This document shows, in pieces, positions 14,765-24,045 of a stretch of 52,316 nucleotides of DNA. This stretch comes from Actinomadura alba. GTDB taxonomy: Bacteria > Actinomycetota > Actinomycetes > Streptosporangiales > Streptosporangiaceae. Each line of letters begins with the position of its first letter. The first letter of the stretch is position 1. Where the stretch lies: positions 1 through 52,316 of the forward strand of contig NZ_JABVEC010000046.1 of assembly GCF_014323705.1 (NCBI RefSeq), in the 5' to 3' direction. The notes beneath the pieces were generated by a model. It ran no database searches. It saw only the letters and a list, made by a program, of their open reading frames with translations, and had not been told where the DNA came from. The position numbers and the translations under genes are program-made.

Positions 14765-17406
14765 TGGGGGGCCTCCGTGCGCTCGTCTCGGGCCGTATCG
14801 GCTTCGTCCTCTTGCCGCAGCCAGGTGAGGACGTCGGGGTCATAGACCGCCACGAAGCGTTCGGAGCGATCCCGCCCGAGGTAGTACATCTCGGCGCCGT
14901 GGGGGAGCCGGACACTGTCCACCTTGAATTCACGGATCGTGCCGAAGCTGCCGGGCGCGAAGCCGTCGCCGTGGAAGGGCGCCCGCTCCACGATCCAGCC
15001 GGCGTCGCCCCATACCTGCCGGTCCTCCTCGGTCTGCCCGCCGAACGGGATCCGGTAGAGGTCGTCGCAGTGCGCGGTCCAGCGGATGACGTAGACCCCG
15101 TCGTCGTCCGGAGAGAAGGAGGAGTCGGCGGTCAGCAGGCCCAGTACCTCGTACAGCTGTGCGGGCGTCTGCAGATCGCCGACGTCGGAGGACAGGTGCA
15201 CGAAGCCGCCGACCCGGTCGTAGCCCTGGTCGAGATACCAGGTGACGTGGCCGTGCGGCAGGACCTTCTGCATGACCGGCGACCGGCGCACGGCCTCGTA
15301 TGGCGCGGCCGCGATGGGCCGGCCGTGCGCGTCGACGGCGGGAGCGTGCGGCGCCGGCGTCTCGGCCGGTCGCGGCTCCGGCGGCCGGCCATCCGTGGCG
15401 GCCGAGTCGGCGCGGCGGATCAGCCCGACCCGCAAGGCCCACTCGCTCAGCGCCTGCACCTGGTCGCCGCGCAGTGACGCGCCGATGCGGGTGCCGGGGT
15501 TGAGGAGCATCGTCCATTCGGCGTGCGGCCAGCTGTCGATCAGATCGCGGAAGTCGATGTAGACGAACCGTGGCTCCGGCCCGGCGGGGTTCGCGCCGGG
15601 TGCGCCGCCCAGGGTCGCGTGGAGCTGGACGAGCGAGGTGAAGACCTGCACCGCCGAGGGGTCGCGCAGCGCCGCCTTCCACTGGAAGTGCGGGTCCATC
15701 GGGGTGCGGTCGAGCGGGGCGTCGGCCGGGACCGGCACCAGCACGTCGGCGCTGAGCAGCACCTGGAGAAACGTGTCGGTGTCACCGTTCACGGCCGCTT
15801 CGTAGAGTTCCTGGTCGATGCGGTTGCCCGGCTCGAACTCCGGCAGCGGCGGCTGCTGCGGCCCGGTCTGCGCCGCGGCAGCCGGCTCGCCGGGCGCGGC
15901 GCTCATGGCCTCGGGCTCCACCACCGGCTCGACCGGGGCGGCGGCCGGCTCGGATGCGGCCGTGGGTCGGAGGGCGGCGACCTGGTCGCCCGACACGGCC
16001 GCGTCGATCGGCGACCCGGGGTTGAGCACCAGCGTCCACTCGGGGTCGGGCCACGAGGACACGACGTCCAGGAAGCTCGGCATGATGAACCGCGACGGCC
16101 CGATGGCGTCGTGCATCCATTTCAGCGAAGTGAAGATCTGAATGGAGTTCTCGCCCTGGATCGTGAGGGGCCGCCAGGGGAACCCGGGATCACCGGGCTG
16201 GATGCCCCACGGCGTCTCGGGGTCGGCCGGCATCAGCACCTGGGCGTTCCGCAGGACCTTGAAGAAGGTCTCGGTGTCGCGTCGCGTGGTGGCGTCGTAC
16301 AGCCGACGCTCCACGTCGTTCTGCGGCTCGAACCGCTCGGACATCCGCTGCGCCGCCGTCCGGTCGGCCCACTCGGCGATGCCGAGCAGCCGCTCGCCGG
16401 CGAAGGACTTGCCGACCAGGGTGCCGGAGTTGAGCAGGAGCGAGCATTCGCGATCCGGCCAGTAGCGGATGACGGACCTGAAGGGGAACTTCATGAAGTC
16501 GGGCGCGCCGCCCGTGCCCGGCTTGGTGTCCTCGCCGAGGAACTCGAGCATGCGTTCCTGCGAGGTGAACAGTGCGATGGTGCGTTCGCCGTCGGCCTCG
16601 CTGATCTGCCACGGGAAGCCGGGACGGCCGGGACGCCTGGTGGGGTCTGTCTGCTCGGGCACCAGGATGAGCACCTCGGCGCCGATGAGCGTCTTGATGA
16701 AGGTGTCCTCGTCGCTCTCGGCGTCGGCCCGCAGCAGGGCCCGCTCGACGTCGTTGGCCGGCCGGAAGCCGACGGCGGGCGACGGGCCGTCCGGGTGCCG
16801 TACGGGCTCGGCCGGGCCGTCGACGGCGGGCGACGGGCCGACCGGGGCCGCTTGGGCGACGGGCTCGGTGCCGCCGCCCGGCATGGGGGGCGCCGCGACC
16901 CCGGGCGGTGGCGACTGTACGACCGGGACCTCGGCCGTGGCCCGTCCCGGCGGAACGTCCGGAACGCGGAGCGCGTCGGAGCGGGCGGGCAGCCCGGCGC
17001 GCGGCGGGCGGGCGTCGCCGTCGGCGATCTGCCGCACGAACCACGCGGGGACCAGTCCCTGGACCGGCAGGCCGGTGTTCACCGAGAGCCACCACTGCGG
17101 CTGTGGCCAGGTGTCGGCGATCTCGCCGAGCTTCAGCAGGATGAAGTGCTCGACCGTGGGGCCCAGCGTGGCCTGCATGGCCTCGGGAGAGGTGAAGACC
17201 AGCACGTGCGTGCGCCCGTCGTGCTCCTGCGTGGGCCATGTGGGCTGGGCGCGGTTGGTGAGCACCTCGTCGACCAGCTCCGGTGCGACGGGGATGACCA
17301 GCTCGGCCTCGGCGAGAAGCCCGTAGTAGGCCTCGTCGTCGCCGGAGTCGAGCGCATCGCGCATCCTGCCCTCGAGCTCAGTGGCGGGCTGCCATGCTTC
17401 GACCAC
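14761..17406 (-). CDS. Four tandem SseB-like modules plus an unrecognised C-terminal domain
   Basis: 881 aa from a GTG at 17406 (AGGAGA 9 nt upstream; an ATG at 17427 has no ribosome site). Four related ~120-residue modules lie at about 8-130, 217-350, 360-480 and 525-660. Each contains an FTSxxxM-like strand and a closing W-P-x-x-E/Q-W...L-N-x-G motif (for example SWPDPEWTLVLNPGSPI), as in SseB-family N-terminal domains. Pro/Ala-rich linkers separate modules 1/2 and 3/4. Residues about 710-881 form a separate domain (VLPHGHVTWYLDQGYDRVGG...YVIRWTAHCDDLYRIPFGG) that I do not recognise. No signal peptide or membrane helix. SseB-like domains are known in actinobacterial proteins near type VII secretion genes, but no such genes are here. 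Confidence 0.75.
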   Translation of the reverse strand: MVEAWQPATELEGRMRDALDSGDDEAYYGLLAEAELVIPVAPELVDEVLTNRAQPTWPTQEHDGRTHVLVFTSPEAMQATLGPTVEHFILLKLGEIADTWPQPQWWLSVNTGLPVQGLVPAWFVRQIADGDARPPRAGLPARSDALRVPDVPPGRATAEVPVVQSPPPGVAAPPMPGGGTEPVAQAAPVGPSPAVDGPAEPVRHPDGPSPAVGFRPANDVERALLRADAESDEDTFIKTLIGAEVLILVPEQTDPTRRPGRPGFPWQISEADGERTIALFTSQERMLEFLGEDTKPGTGGAPDFMKFPFRSVIRYWPDRECSLLLNSGTLVGKSFAGERLLGIAEWADRTAAQRMSERFEPQNDVERRLYDATTRRDTETFFKVLRNAQVLMPADPETPWGIQPGDPGFPWRPLTIQGENSIQIFTSLKWMHDAIGPSRFIMPSFLDVVSSWPDPEWTLVLNPGSPIDAAVSGDQVAALRPTAASEPAAAPVEPVVEPEAMSAAPGEPAAAAQTGPQQPPLPEFEPGNRIDQELYEAAVNGDTDTFLQVLLSADVLVPVPADAPLDRTPMDPHFQWKAALRDPSAVQVFTSLVQLHATLGGAPGANPAGPEPRFVYIDFRDLIDSWPHAEWTMLLNPGTRIGASLRGDQVQALSEWALRVGLIRRADSAATDGRPPEPRPAETPAPHAPAVDAHGRPIAAAPYEAVRRSPVMQKVLPHGHVTWYLDQGYDRVGGFVHLSSDVGDLQTPAQLYEVLGLLTADSSFSPDDDGVYVIRWTAHCDDLYRIPFGGQTEEDRQVWGDAGWIVERAPFHGDGFAPGSFGTIREFKVDSVRLPHGAEMYYLGRDRSERFVAVYDPDVLTWLRQEDEADTARDERTEAPQ

Positions 17407-17559
17407 GTTCTGCACTCTCCTGACCATGCCACGGAGCTCATAACGCTACACGGGGCGAAGCAGCACAAACGGAGACCGCGACACTCTCTCAGCCATGTCG
17501 GCGGTCATGGCGGGGGGTTCGTCCTGCTCGCGTGTCCGGCTGTCCGGTGGTGGCCGCTG

Positions 17560-17582
17560 CGCGCCGGGCCGAGCCCGGCGCG
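17560..17582. repeat. GC hairpin, 10-bp perfect stem
   Basis: CGCGCCGGGC (17560-17569) pairs with GCCCGGCGCG (17573-17582) across a 3-nt loop. It lies upstream of both the SseB-array gene (minus) and the lipoprotein gene (plus), so it may be regulatory and is less likely a terminator. Confidence 0.6.
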
Positions 17583-17598
17583 GTGAAAGCGTTTTCAC
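17583..17598. promoter_or_regulatory. LacI-type operator candidate
   Basis: GTGAAAGCGTTTTCAC contains the symmetric TGAAA-xCGx-TTTCA core typical of LacI-family operators. It lies about 95 bp before the lipoprotein ATG. No LacI-family gene is present in the window, so the cognate regulator would act from elsewhere. Confidence 0.55.
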
Positions 17599-17692
17599 GT
17601 TAAGCGACGGATCCCGGCCGTTCGGCACGATCCGCCGGAGGCGTCTCGATGCCATAGGTTGTCCCGGAGCCCGGGGAGAATGAGGAGCGTCG

Positions 17693-18058
17693 ATGTTTCG
17701 CGAGTTGCGGGGTTGCTCTGCCATGGTCTGCGGCGTCGCCGTACTCGCACTGCTCTCCGGCTGCGGGAACAGGACCGAGGTCTGCGACGAGACCAGAGCG
17801 GCCTTCGAGGGACTGGCCGCACAAGTGCGCACGGCGCCCGCCACGGACGCCGCCCGGTGGAAACAGGCCGTGGGCGGGTTCGCCGCCCGGCTCGACTCAC
17901 TGGCCAAGAAGAGCGACGACGCGAAGCTGAAGAAGACCCTCGAACAGGCGGCGGCGGCCGCTCGCGGCGCCGCCACCGGAGCGGGCAAGGGCGACATGGC
18001 GCCGCTCCAGCGATTCCTCGCCGAGCAGCCGTCACGGGTCGGCGCCGCCTGTTCCTGA
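17693..18058 (+). CDS. Small lipoprotein
   Basis: 121 aa, ATG preceded by GAGGAG. Signal peptide with lipobox LLSGC (Cys at about residue 23). The mature part is short and helical (FEGLAAQVRTAPATDAARWK, LKKTLEQAAAAARGAATG) with two further Cys (C30 and near the C-terminus) that may form a disulfide. Resembles small uncharacterised actinomycete lipoproteins; function unknown. Stands alone, divergent from the SseB-array gene and convergent with the FAH-family gene. Confidence 0.8.
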   Translation: MFRELRGCSAMVCGVAVLALLSGCGNRTEVCDETRAAFEGLAAQVRTAPATDAARWKQAVGGFAARLDSLAKKSDDAKLKKTLEQAAAAARGAATGAGKGDMAPLQRFLAEQPSRVGAACS

Positions 18059-18131
18059 GCGGCCGTCCGTTCCGGGGAAATCGGCCCGAGAACCCGCGCG
18101 GTGGCTCGGTTCCCCGGCTCTCCGGCGACCG

Positions 18132-18887
18132 TCAGGCGAACCGCACCGCCACTTCGCCGATGCCCGAGAAGACGGCACGCCAGCTGCCCGGGCCCTCGAC
18201 CGTCTCGTTGCAGAACGAGCCGGTGATCACTCGCTGCCCCGGCTCCAGCCCGCGGCCGTACTGGTGCAGCAGGGCGCACAGGCGCGACAGCGAGAGGAAC
18301 GGGTCGTCCATGGAGTCACCGGGCGTCCTCGTGGTGACCAGTTCCCCGTCGCGCCACAACTCGGCCGTGGTGCCGGTCAGGTTCGACCGTACGGGTGCCT
18401 CGGGCCCCACCACGATGCCCCAGTTGCTCAGGCCGTCGGCCAGCATCGCCGAATGGCCGGCGTCCGGCGCCAGCCGGATCTCGTTCAACTCGAACGCCGG
18501 AGCGACCGCCCGAACGGCCGCTCTGGCGGTGGCGGGATCGACATCGTCACCGCGCAGGGGCGCGCCGAGCACGACGCAGAGTTCGGGCTCGACGAAGCAT
18601 GAAGTGATCTGCCCGTGCCGGAGAGTGGCGCCCGATCCGACGATCCGGCTGTCGAGGATGTATCCGAACGGACGGAAGTCCCGGCCCAGCAGGCCCCGCC
18701 GAGGGCCCGCCGTGTGCCCGACCTTCCACCCTCCAAGTCGCTCTCCTGACGCGACCAATCGATCAAGGACGGCCAGCTGGAGGCCCAGGGCCTTCCCCAG
18801 ATCATGCTCGGCCGCGGTCGGCTCAGGGTCGGCGAAGCCCTTGCGGCGAGCCTGGAACAGAGCCTCTACGAGAGTCTCGTCGGACAT
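18132..18887 (-). CDS. FAH-superfamily hydratase/decarboxylase (2-keto-4-pentenoate hydratase-like)
   Basis: 251 aa. Features of the 2-oxopent-4-enoate hydratase / 4-oxalocrotonate decarboxylase branch are visible: GGWKVGHTAG near residue 53, a metal-binding region around VEPELCVVLGAPL, FELNEIRL and GIVVGPEAP, and a C-terminal VITGSFCNETVEGPGSW. It probably acts on a 2-oxo or 3-acyl carboxylate in a ring-cleavage or dicarboxylate pathway. Ribosome site GAGGAGAGAG precedes the ATG. It is the last gene of a minus-strand group with the IclR regulator (87 bp upstream), FAD/Fe-S dehydrogenase and aminotransferase. Confidence 0.85.
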   Translation of the reverse strand: MSDETLVEALFQARRKGFADPEPTAAEHDLGKALGLQLAVLDRLVASGERLGGWKVGHTAGPRRGLLGRDFRPFGYILDSRIVGSGATLRHGQITSCFVEPELCVVLGAPLRGDDVDPATARAAVRAVAPAFELNEIRLAPDAGHSAMLADGLSNWGIVVGPEAPVRSNLTGTTAELWRDGELVTTRTPGDSMDDPFLSLSRLCALLHQYGRGLEPGQRVITGSFCNETVEGPGSWRAVFSGIGEVAVRFA

Positions 18888-18974
18888 GCCACTCTCTCCT
18901 CACGGGCGTCAGCGCCACCGGATCGACGGGCGCACGCGTACGTCGTGCGTGGCCGGCGGCGGAGCCCGGCGGCG

Positions 18975-19778
18975 TCACGGCGCGAGTTCGCGGGCGAGCT
19001 CCTCGGCGGCCCGGTGGAGCAGCGGGACCGCCCGCTGGACGACCTCGTTGGTCATCCGCGGGGCCGGCCCGGACACCGAGATGGCGAGGGGATTGGTGGT
19101 GCCGAGCACGGGAACGGCGACGCAGCACACCCCGACCTCCTGCTCGCCGTCGTCCATCGCGTAGCCCTGTACCCGGACCCGGTCGAGCACCTGCGCGAAC
19201 ATGGCCGGATCGGTGATCGTGTGCTCGGTCTGGGCCGGCATCCCGGTGCGCTGGAGCAGCGCCTGTACGTCGTCGGGCGGCAGGTGGGCGAGCACGGCCT
19301 TGCCGACGGCGGTGCAGTGCGGGTGGACCCGGCGGCCGACCTCGGTGAACATCCGCATCGAGTGCCGTGACTGCACCTGGGCCACGTAGACGATCTGGTC
19401 GACGTCGAGCATCGCGAGGTTGGCGCTCTCGCCGACCGCGTCGACCAAGCGGGTGAGGTGCGGTCGCGACCAGGTGCCGAGGAGGTGGCTCGCGCTCTCG
19501 CCGAGGCGGATCAGCCGCGGGCCCAGGGAGTACTGCCGCGACGGCTCCTGCCGGACGTAGCCGAGGTCGACGAGGGTACGCACGAGGCGGTGGATCGTGG
19601 GCAGCGCCAGCCCGGACTCCTGGGCGAGCTTGGAGAGGCCCACCATCCCGCCGGCGGCCGCCATGGTCTCGAGCAGCTCGAAGGCACGCTCGACGGACTG
19701 GACGCCACTGCCGCGCGGGCGGTGGGCCGGTCTCTGGTCGGCGTCGTCCTCGTTCAGGCTGTCGTTCGGCTCGGTCAA
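18975..19778 (-). CDS. IclR-family transcriptional regulator
   Basis: 267 aa from a TTG at 19778 with GGAGAG 5 nt upstream. Winged helix-turn-helix at about residues 26-85 (VQSVERAFELLETMAAAGGM, LPTIHRLVRTLVDLGYV), then the IclR effector domain (GRRVHPHCTAVGKAVLAHLP, ISVSGPAPRM). IclR proteins usually control adjacent catabolic genes in response to a small carboxylate, here probably the surrounding aminotransferase/dehydrogenase/permease genes. The AT-rich divergent region at 24020-24319 is a plausible target. Confidence 0.92.
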   Translation of the reverse strand: MTEPNDSLNEDDADQRPAHRPRGSGVQSVERAFELLETMAAAGGMVGLSKLAQESGLALPTIHRLVRTLVDLGYVRQEPSRQYSLGPRLIRLGESASHLLGTWSRPHLTRLVDAVGESANLAMLDVDQIVYVAQVQSRHSMRMFTEVGRRVHPHCTAVGKAVLAHLPPDDVQALLQRTGMPAQTEHTITDPAMFAQVLDRVRVQGYAMDDGEQEVGVCCVAVPVLGTTNPLAISVSGPAPRMTNEVVQRAVPLLHRAAEELARELAP

Positions 19779-19859
19779 GCGAGCTCTCCGTTCTGTTCCC
19801 CCGCCCCGCCGGGCACCCCGTGATCCGGCGATGACATCGATCGGCCGGATCGCAGAAGT

Positions 19860-22859
19860 CTAGTCGCCGCGTCGGGCCGGTTCCTCGGCTGCGGTGAACG
19901 CCTCCTTCACGAGTTCCAGCGGATGCCATGCGGTGCGCTCGGTGCCGTGGTGGATCTGCTGGCGGCAGGACACGCCGGTGGCGGCGATCACGGTGCCGTC
20001 GGCCGCGGACCTGATGGCCGGGAAGAGCCGGTCGTTCCCGACGGTCATCGAGAGGTCGTAGTGCTCGGCCTCGAAGCCGAACGACCCGGCCATGCCGCAG
20101 CATCCGGCGTCCAGCTCGACGACCTCGACGCCCGGCAGGCGGCGCAGCAGCGCCACCGTCGCGGCCGTGCCGACCTCGGCCTTCTGGTGGCAATGCCCCT
20201 GGTAGAGGACCCGGCGCCCGGACAGCCACGACTCGCGCAGCGTCAGCCGTCCCGCGTCGATCGCCTCGACCAGCAGCTCCTCGACCTGGCGCACCCGCCC
20301 CGCGACGTCGCGGACGTTCGGGTCGTCGGGCAGCAGGCGCGTGTGCTCGTCCTGCAGCGTCAGCACGCACGACGGCTCGCATCCGACGATCGGCGACCCC
20401 GGCTCGGCCGACGAGACCAGCAGCGCCGCGAGCGAGCCGGCCTTGTCCTTGGCGCTGTCGAGCAGGCCCTTGGAGTAGTCGGCGCGGCCGCAGCAGCCAC
20501 GGCTCTCCAGCCGTACCTTCCAGCCGGCCTGCTCCAGCAGCTCGATCGCCGCCTGGCCGATCAGCGGCTCGGTGTACGTGGTGAAGGAGTCGGCGAGGAA
20601 CGTCAGCTCGCCGAGCGGGGCCGCGCCGACCGTCGCGCCTGCGGACCCGGCCGGGCGCCGGCGGAACCAGCGGACCAGGTTCCGCCGCTGGAACCTGGGC
20701 AGCGGCCGCTCGGCGGTGATGCCGATCAGACGCTCCATGATCCGGCGTACGGGCCGTACGCCGACCGGCAGGTTGGACAGGGGGGCCGTGGCCGAGCCAA
20801 GCCGGTTGAGAGTGCGGATGCGGCCGAAGGCCAGGGAGCGCCGTGGCACGCCGTGGGCGTCGTGCTTGTGCGAGAGCGCCTCGGCCTTGAGGGCGGCCAT
20901 GTCGACCCCGAGCGGACACTCGCTCTTGCACGCCTTGCACATCAGGCACAGGTCGAGGATCTCGTGCAGCCGCTCGCCGCCGAGCGCCGCGGCCGGGTCC
21001 GGCTCGGACAGGGCCTTGACCAGCGCGTTGGCACGGCCGCGCGTGGCGTGCTCCTCCTGCCGGGTCGCCATGTACGACGGGCACATCGCACCGGTGGCGC
21101 TCTTGCGGCACAGCCCGATGTTCATGCACCGGTCGGCCGCGTCGCGCATGCCGCTCACCGAGGCGGCGGACGAACCGGCACCGGCGGCCGCGCCGATGGG
21201 CCCGCTGCCGCCGATGACCTCGAAGGTCAGCCGGGTGCGGATCGGCGGCGCCGGGGGCAACGCGGCGTCGCGGAGGTGCTCGGTCATCGCGGGCGCGTCG
21301 ACGATCTTGCCGGGGTTCATCCGGTCATCGGGGTCGAAGATGCGCTTGACCTGCCGCATCGCCTCGTACAGCTCGTCACCGAAGATCTCGCGGTTGAACT
21401 CGCTGCGCGCGAGGCCGTCGCCGTGCTCGCTGGAGTTGACCCCGCCGTACTCCTTGACCAGGTCCTTGATCTCCTCGGCGACGCTGCGCATCGTACGCAC
21501 GTCGTCGGGCTTGCTGACGTCCACGAACGGCCGAACGTGCAGGCAGCCGACCGAGCAGTGCCCGTAGAAGCCCGCCGTCAGGCCGTGCTTGTCGAGGACC
21601 TCCTTGAACCGCGCGGTGTAGTCGACGAGGTGCTTCGGGTCGACCGCGGTGTCCTCGACGAAGGCGAGCGGGCGGAGCGAGCCGGTGCCCGCCGCCATGA
21701 GCAGGCCGAGGCTGGACTTGCGGACCTTGAGCAGGGCGCCCTGCTGGGCCGGGGTCTCGGCCCGCAGCGTGTGATAGCCGTGGTCGTGCTTCGACCACAG
21801 GGCGGTCAGCCGGTCGAGCCGGGCGAGGAGCTCCTCGTCGTCGTCACCGCTGAACGACACGAACAACAGGGCGTCCGGGTCGCCCTCGAGGATCGTGCCC
21901 AGCTCGGCGTACTCGATCTTGCTGCGGGACAGGTCGAGGATGGTGCGGTCCATCAGCTCCACGGCCGACGGGTCGCAGGCCATGGCGTCCTCGGTCGCCG
22001 CGATGGCGGCGAGCGTCGAGGTGAAATGGCCGACCGCGATGACGGTGCGGCGCGGCTTCGGGACGAGGTCGACCACCGCCTCGGTGGCGATGACCAGCGT
22101 GCCCTCGGACCCCACGACGAACTTCGCCAGGTCGAAGGGCCCGTCACCGGCGAGCCGGTCCAGTCGGTAGCCGCACGCCCGCCGCCAGTACGGCGGGAAC
22201 CCGCCCGCGACCGCCGACTCGTGCGCCGCCAGCAGCTCGGGCAGTTCGCGGTAGAGGCGGCCTTCGAGCGTCGGCAGCCCGGCGCGGCGGGCGCGCTCGG
22301 CCTCGGACATCGGGGCGAAGTGGGCCGTCGAGGCGTCGGAGAGCACGACGTCGAGCTCGCGGACATGGTCGATCGTCATCCCGTAGCGCACCGACCCGCT
22401 GCCCGCGGAGTTGTTGCCGATCATCCCGCCGATCGTGGCGCGGTTGCTGGTCGAGGTGTCCGGCCCGAACATCAGCCCGTGCGGCGCCGCCGCCCCGTTG
22501 AGCTCGTCCTGCACCACCCCGGGCTGTACGCGTGCCGTACGTGCCTCGGCGTCGATCTCGATGATGCGGTTCATGTGCCGGGACAGGTCCAGCACCAGGC
22601 CGGGCCCGACGGTCTGGCCCGCGAGGCTCGTACCGCCGCCGCGCGGCACCAGCGGCACGCCGTGGCGCTCGGCCGCCGCGACGGCCGCGGCGACGTCGTC
22701 CGCGTGCCGCGGGAACACCACGCCGAGCGGCGTGATCGCGTACATGCTCGCGTCGCGCGAGAACAGATGGCGGGTGTAGTCGTCGAACCGAACCTCGCCC
22801 TCGATCTCACCGCCGAGGTCGTGCTCCAGGTCCCGTGCCTGGACCGCCGGCCGCGTCAT
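19860..22859 (-). CDS. FAD-linked dehydrogenase fused to Fe-S/CCG module (YdiJ/D-2-hydroxyacid type)
   Basis: 999 aa. N-terminal FAD_binding_4 domain (about 35-260: VPLVPRGGGTSLAGQTVGPG, IGNNSAGSGSVRYGM), FAD-oxidase C-terminal domain (about 270-540, FYGHCSVGCLHVRPF, VNSSEHGDGLARSEF), a ferredoxin-like region (CMNIGLCRK, CLMCKACKSECPLG) and CCG-type Cys motifs (RGCCGRADYSKG and DAGCCGMAGSF). The same layout is found in E. coli YdiJ, a D-2-hydroxyglutarate dehydrogenase, and in large D-lactate dehydrogenases. It should oxidise a D-2-hydroxy acid and pass electrons through Fe-S clusters. Its ATG overlaps the aminotransferase stop by 4 bp. No signal peptide. Confidence 0.92.
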   Translation of the reverse strand: MTRPAVQARDLEHDLGGEIEGEVRFDDYTRHLFSRDASMYAITPLGVVFPRHADDVAAAVAAAERHGVPLVPRGGGTSLAGQTVGPGLVLDLSRHMNRIIEIDAEARTARVQPGVVQDELNGAAAPHGLMFGPDTSTSNRATIGGMIGNNSAGSGSVRYGMTIDHVRELDVVLSDASTAHFAPMSEAERARRAGLPTLEGRLYRELPELLAAHESAVAGGFPPYWRRACGYRLDRLAGDGPFDLAKFVVGSEGTLVIATEAVVDLVPKPRRTVIAVGHFTSTLAAIAATEDAMACDPSAVELMDRTILDLSRSKIEYAELGTILEGDPDALLFVSFSGDDDEELLARLDRLTALWSKHDHGYHTLRAETPAQQGALLKVRKSSLGLLMAAGTGSLRPLAFVEDTAVDPKHLVDYTARFKEVLDKHGLTAGFYGHCSVGCLHVRPFVDVSKPDDVRTMRSVAEEIKDLVKEYGGVNSSEHGDGLARSEFNREIFGDELYEAMRQVKRIFDPDDRMNPGKIVDAPAMTEHLRDAALPPAPPIRTRLTFEVIGGSGPIGAAAGAGSSAASVSGMRDAADRCMNIGLCRKSATGAMCPSYMATRQEEHATRGRANALVKALSEPDPAAALGGERLHEILDLCLMCKACKSECPLGVDMAALKAEALSHKHDAHGVPRRSLAFGRIRTLNRLGSATAPLSNLPVGVRPVRRIMERLIGITAERPLPRFQRRNLVRWFRRRPAGSAGATVGAAPLGELTFLADSFTTYTEPLIGQAAIELLEQAGWKVRLESRGCCGRADYSKGLLDSAKDKAGSLAALLVSSAEPGSPIVGCEPSCVLTLQDEHTRLLPDDPNVRDVAGRVRQVEELLVEAIDAGRLTLRESWLSGRRVLYQGHCHQKAEVGTAATVALLRRLPGVEVVELDAGCCGMAGSFGFEAEHYDLSMTVGNDRLFPAIRSAADGTVIAATGVSCRQQIHHGTERTAWHPLELVKEAFTAAEEPARRGD

Positions 22860-24019
22860 GGGAGCTGAAGACGCTGGAGCGCCGCGTTGATGCCGCTGGG
22901 ATCGACGGGCACGCCGGCGACCGACAGGCCCATCTGCACGCCGGCGAGCGTGCCGGCGAGCATCAGGTCATTGAAGTCCCCGAGGTGCCCGATGCGGAAC
23001 ACCCGGCCGGCGAGCTTGCCGAGACCGGCGCCGAGGGACATGTTGTACTGGTCGAGAATGACCGCGCGGATCTTGTCGGCGTCGTGGTCCGCCGGGACGA
23101 TCACGCCGGTGAGCGAGCCGGAGTGCTCGCGCTCGTCGGCGCACAGCACCTCGAGGCCCCAGCCGCGCACCGCGAGCCGGGTCGCCTCGGCGTGCCGCTG
23201 GTGGCGGGCGAAGACGTTCGGCAGCCCTTCCTCCTGGAGCATGAGCAGCGCCTCGCGCAGGCCGTACAGCAGGTGCGTCGCCGGGGTGTAGGGAAAGGCG
23301 CCCTTCTCGTTGGCGGCGAGGATCGGCCGCCAGTCCCAGAACGACCGGCTCAGCTTCGCCGTCTCGGACGCCTCCAGCGCCTTCTCGCTGACGGCGTTGA
23401 AGCCGAGGCCCGGCGGGAGCATGAGCCCCTTCTGCGATCCGCCCACCGTGACGTCGACGCCCCACTCGTCGTGGCGGTAGTCGATCGAGCCGAGCGAGGA
23501 GATCGTGTCGACGAGCAGGAGCGCCGGGTGCCCGGTCGAGTCGATCGCCTCGCGCACCTCGGCGACGCGGCTCGTCACGCCCGTGGACGTCTCGTTGTGC
23601 ACGACGAGCACGGCCTTGACGGCGCGCTCGGTGTCGGCGGTCAGCTCGTCGGCGACCCGCTGCGGATCGACGCCGTGCCGCCAGTCGCCGGGGATCACCT
23701 GGACGTCGAGGCCCAGGTTCCGTGCCATCTCCTGCCACAGCGTCGCGAAGTGGCCGGTCTCGAAGCAGAGCACCCGGTCACCCGGGCTCAGCGTGTTGAC
23801 GAGGGCCGCCTCCCAGGCGCCCGTACCCGACGAGGGGTAGATGACGACCGGCCGCGTGGTGCCGAACACCGGCCGGATGCCGTCGATGACCTCGCCCGCG
23901 AGCTCCGCGAACTCGGGGCCGCGGTGGTCGAGAGTCGGCGCCGCCATGGCGCGCAGCACCCGATCGGGAGTGTTGGTGGGGCCGGGGATCTGCAGAAAGT
24001 GGCGACCAGTGTGCGTCAT
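22856..24019 (-). CDS. Class V PLP aminotransferase (serine/alanine-glyoxylate type)
   Basis: 387 aa from the ATG at 24019. Begins HFLQIPGPTNTPDRVLRAM, the usual start of serine-glyoxylate / alanine-glyoxylate aminotransferases. The PLP lysine is K197 in GGSQKGLM, D171 precedes it (LVDTISSLGS), and the C-terminus has FRIGHLGDFN. Likely reaction: transfer of the amino group of serine, alanine or a related donor to glyoxylate or another 2-oxo acid. First gene of a minus-strand group, coupled to the FAD/Fe-S dehydrogenase by a 4-bp overlap. That pairing of amino-acid deamination with 2-hydroxyacid oxidation suggests one catabolic route. Confidence 0.92.
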   Translation of the reverse strand: MTHTGRHFLQIPGPTNTPDRVLRAMAAPTLDHRGPEFAELAGEVIDGIRPVFGTTRPVVIYPSSGTGAWEAALVNTLSPGDRVLCFETGHFATLWQEMARNLGLDVQVIPGDWRHGVDPQRVADELTADTERAVKAVLVVHNETSTGVTSRVAEVREAIDSTGHPALLLVDTISSLGSIDYRHDEWGVDVTVGGSQKGLMLPPGLGFNAVSEKALEASETAKLSRSFWDWRPILAANEKGAFPYTPATHLLYGLREALLMLQEEGLPNVFARHQRHAEATRLAVRGWGLEVLCADEREHSGSLTGVIVPADHDADKIRAVILDQYNMSLGAGLGKLAGRVFRIGHLGDFNDLMLAGTLAGVQMGLSVAGVPVDPSGINAALQRLQLP

Positions 24020-24045
24020 CCGGAGAGGCGCCTCTCGTGACCAAG

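Noticed and set aside
9733..17406. A type VII secretion or anti-phage island around the DUF4132 and SseB-array genes
   Set aside because: No EccC/EccD, WXG100, nuclease, reverse transcriptase or other defence marker is present; the genes are simply adjacent.
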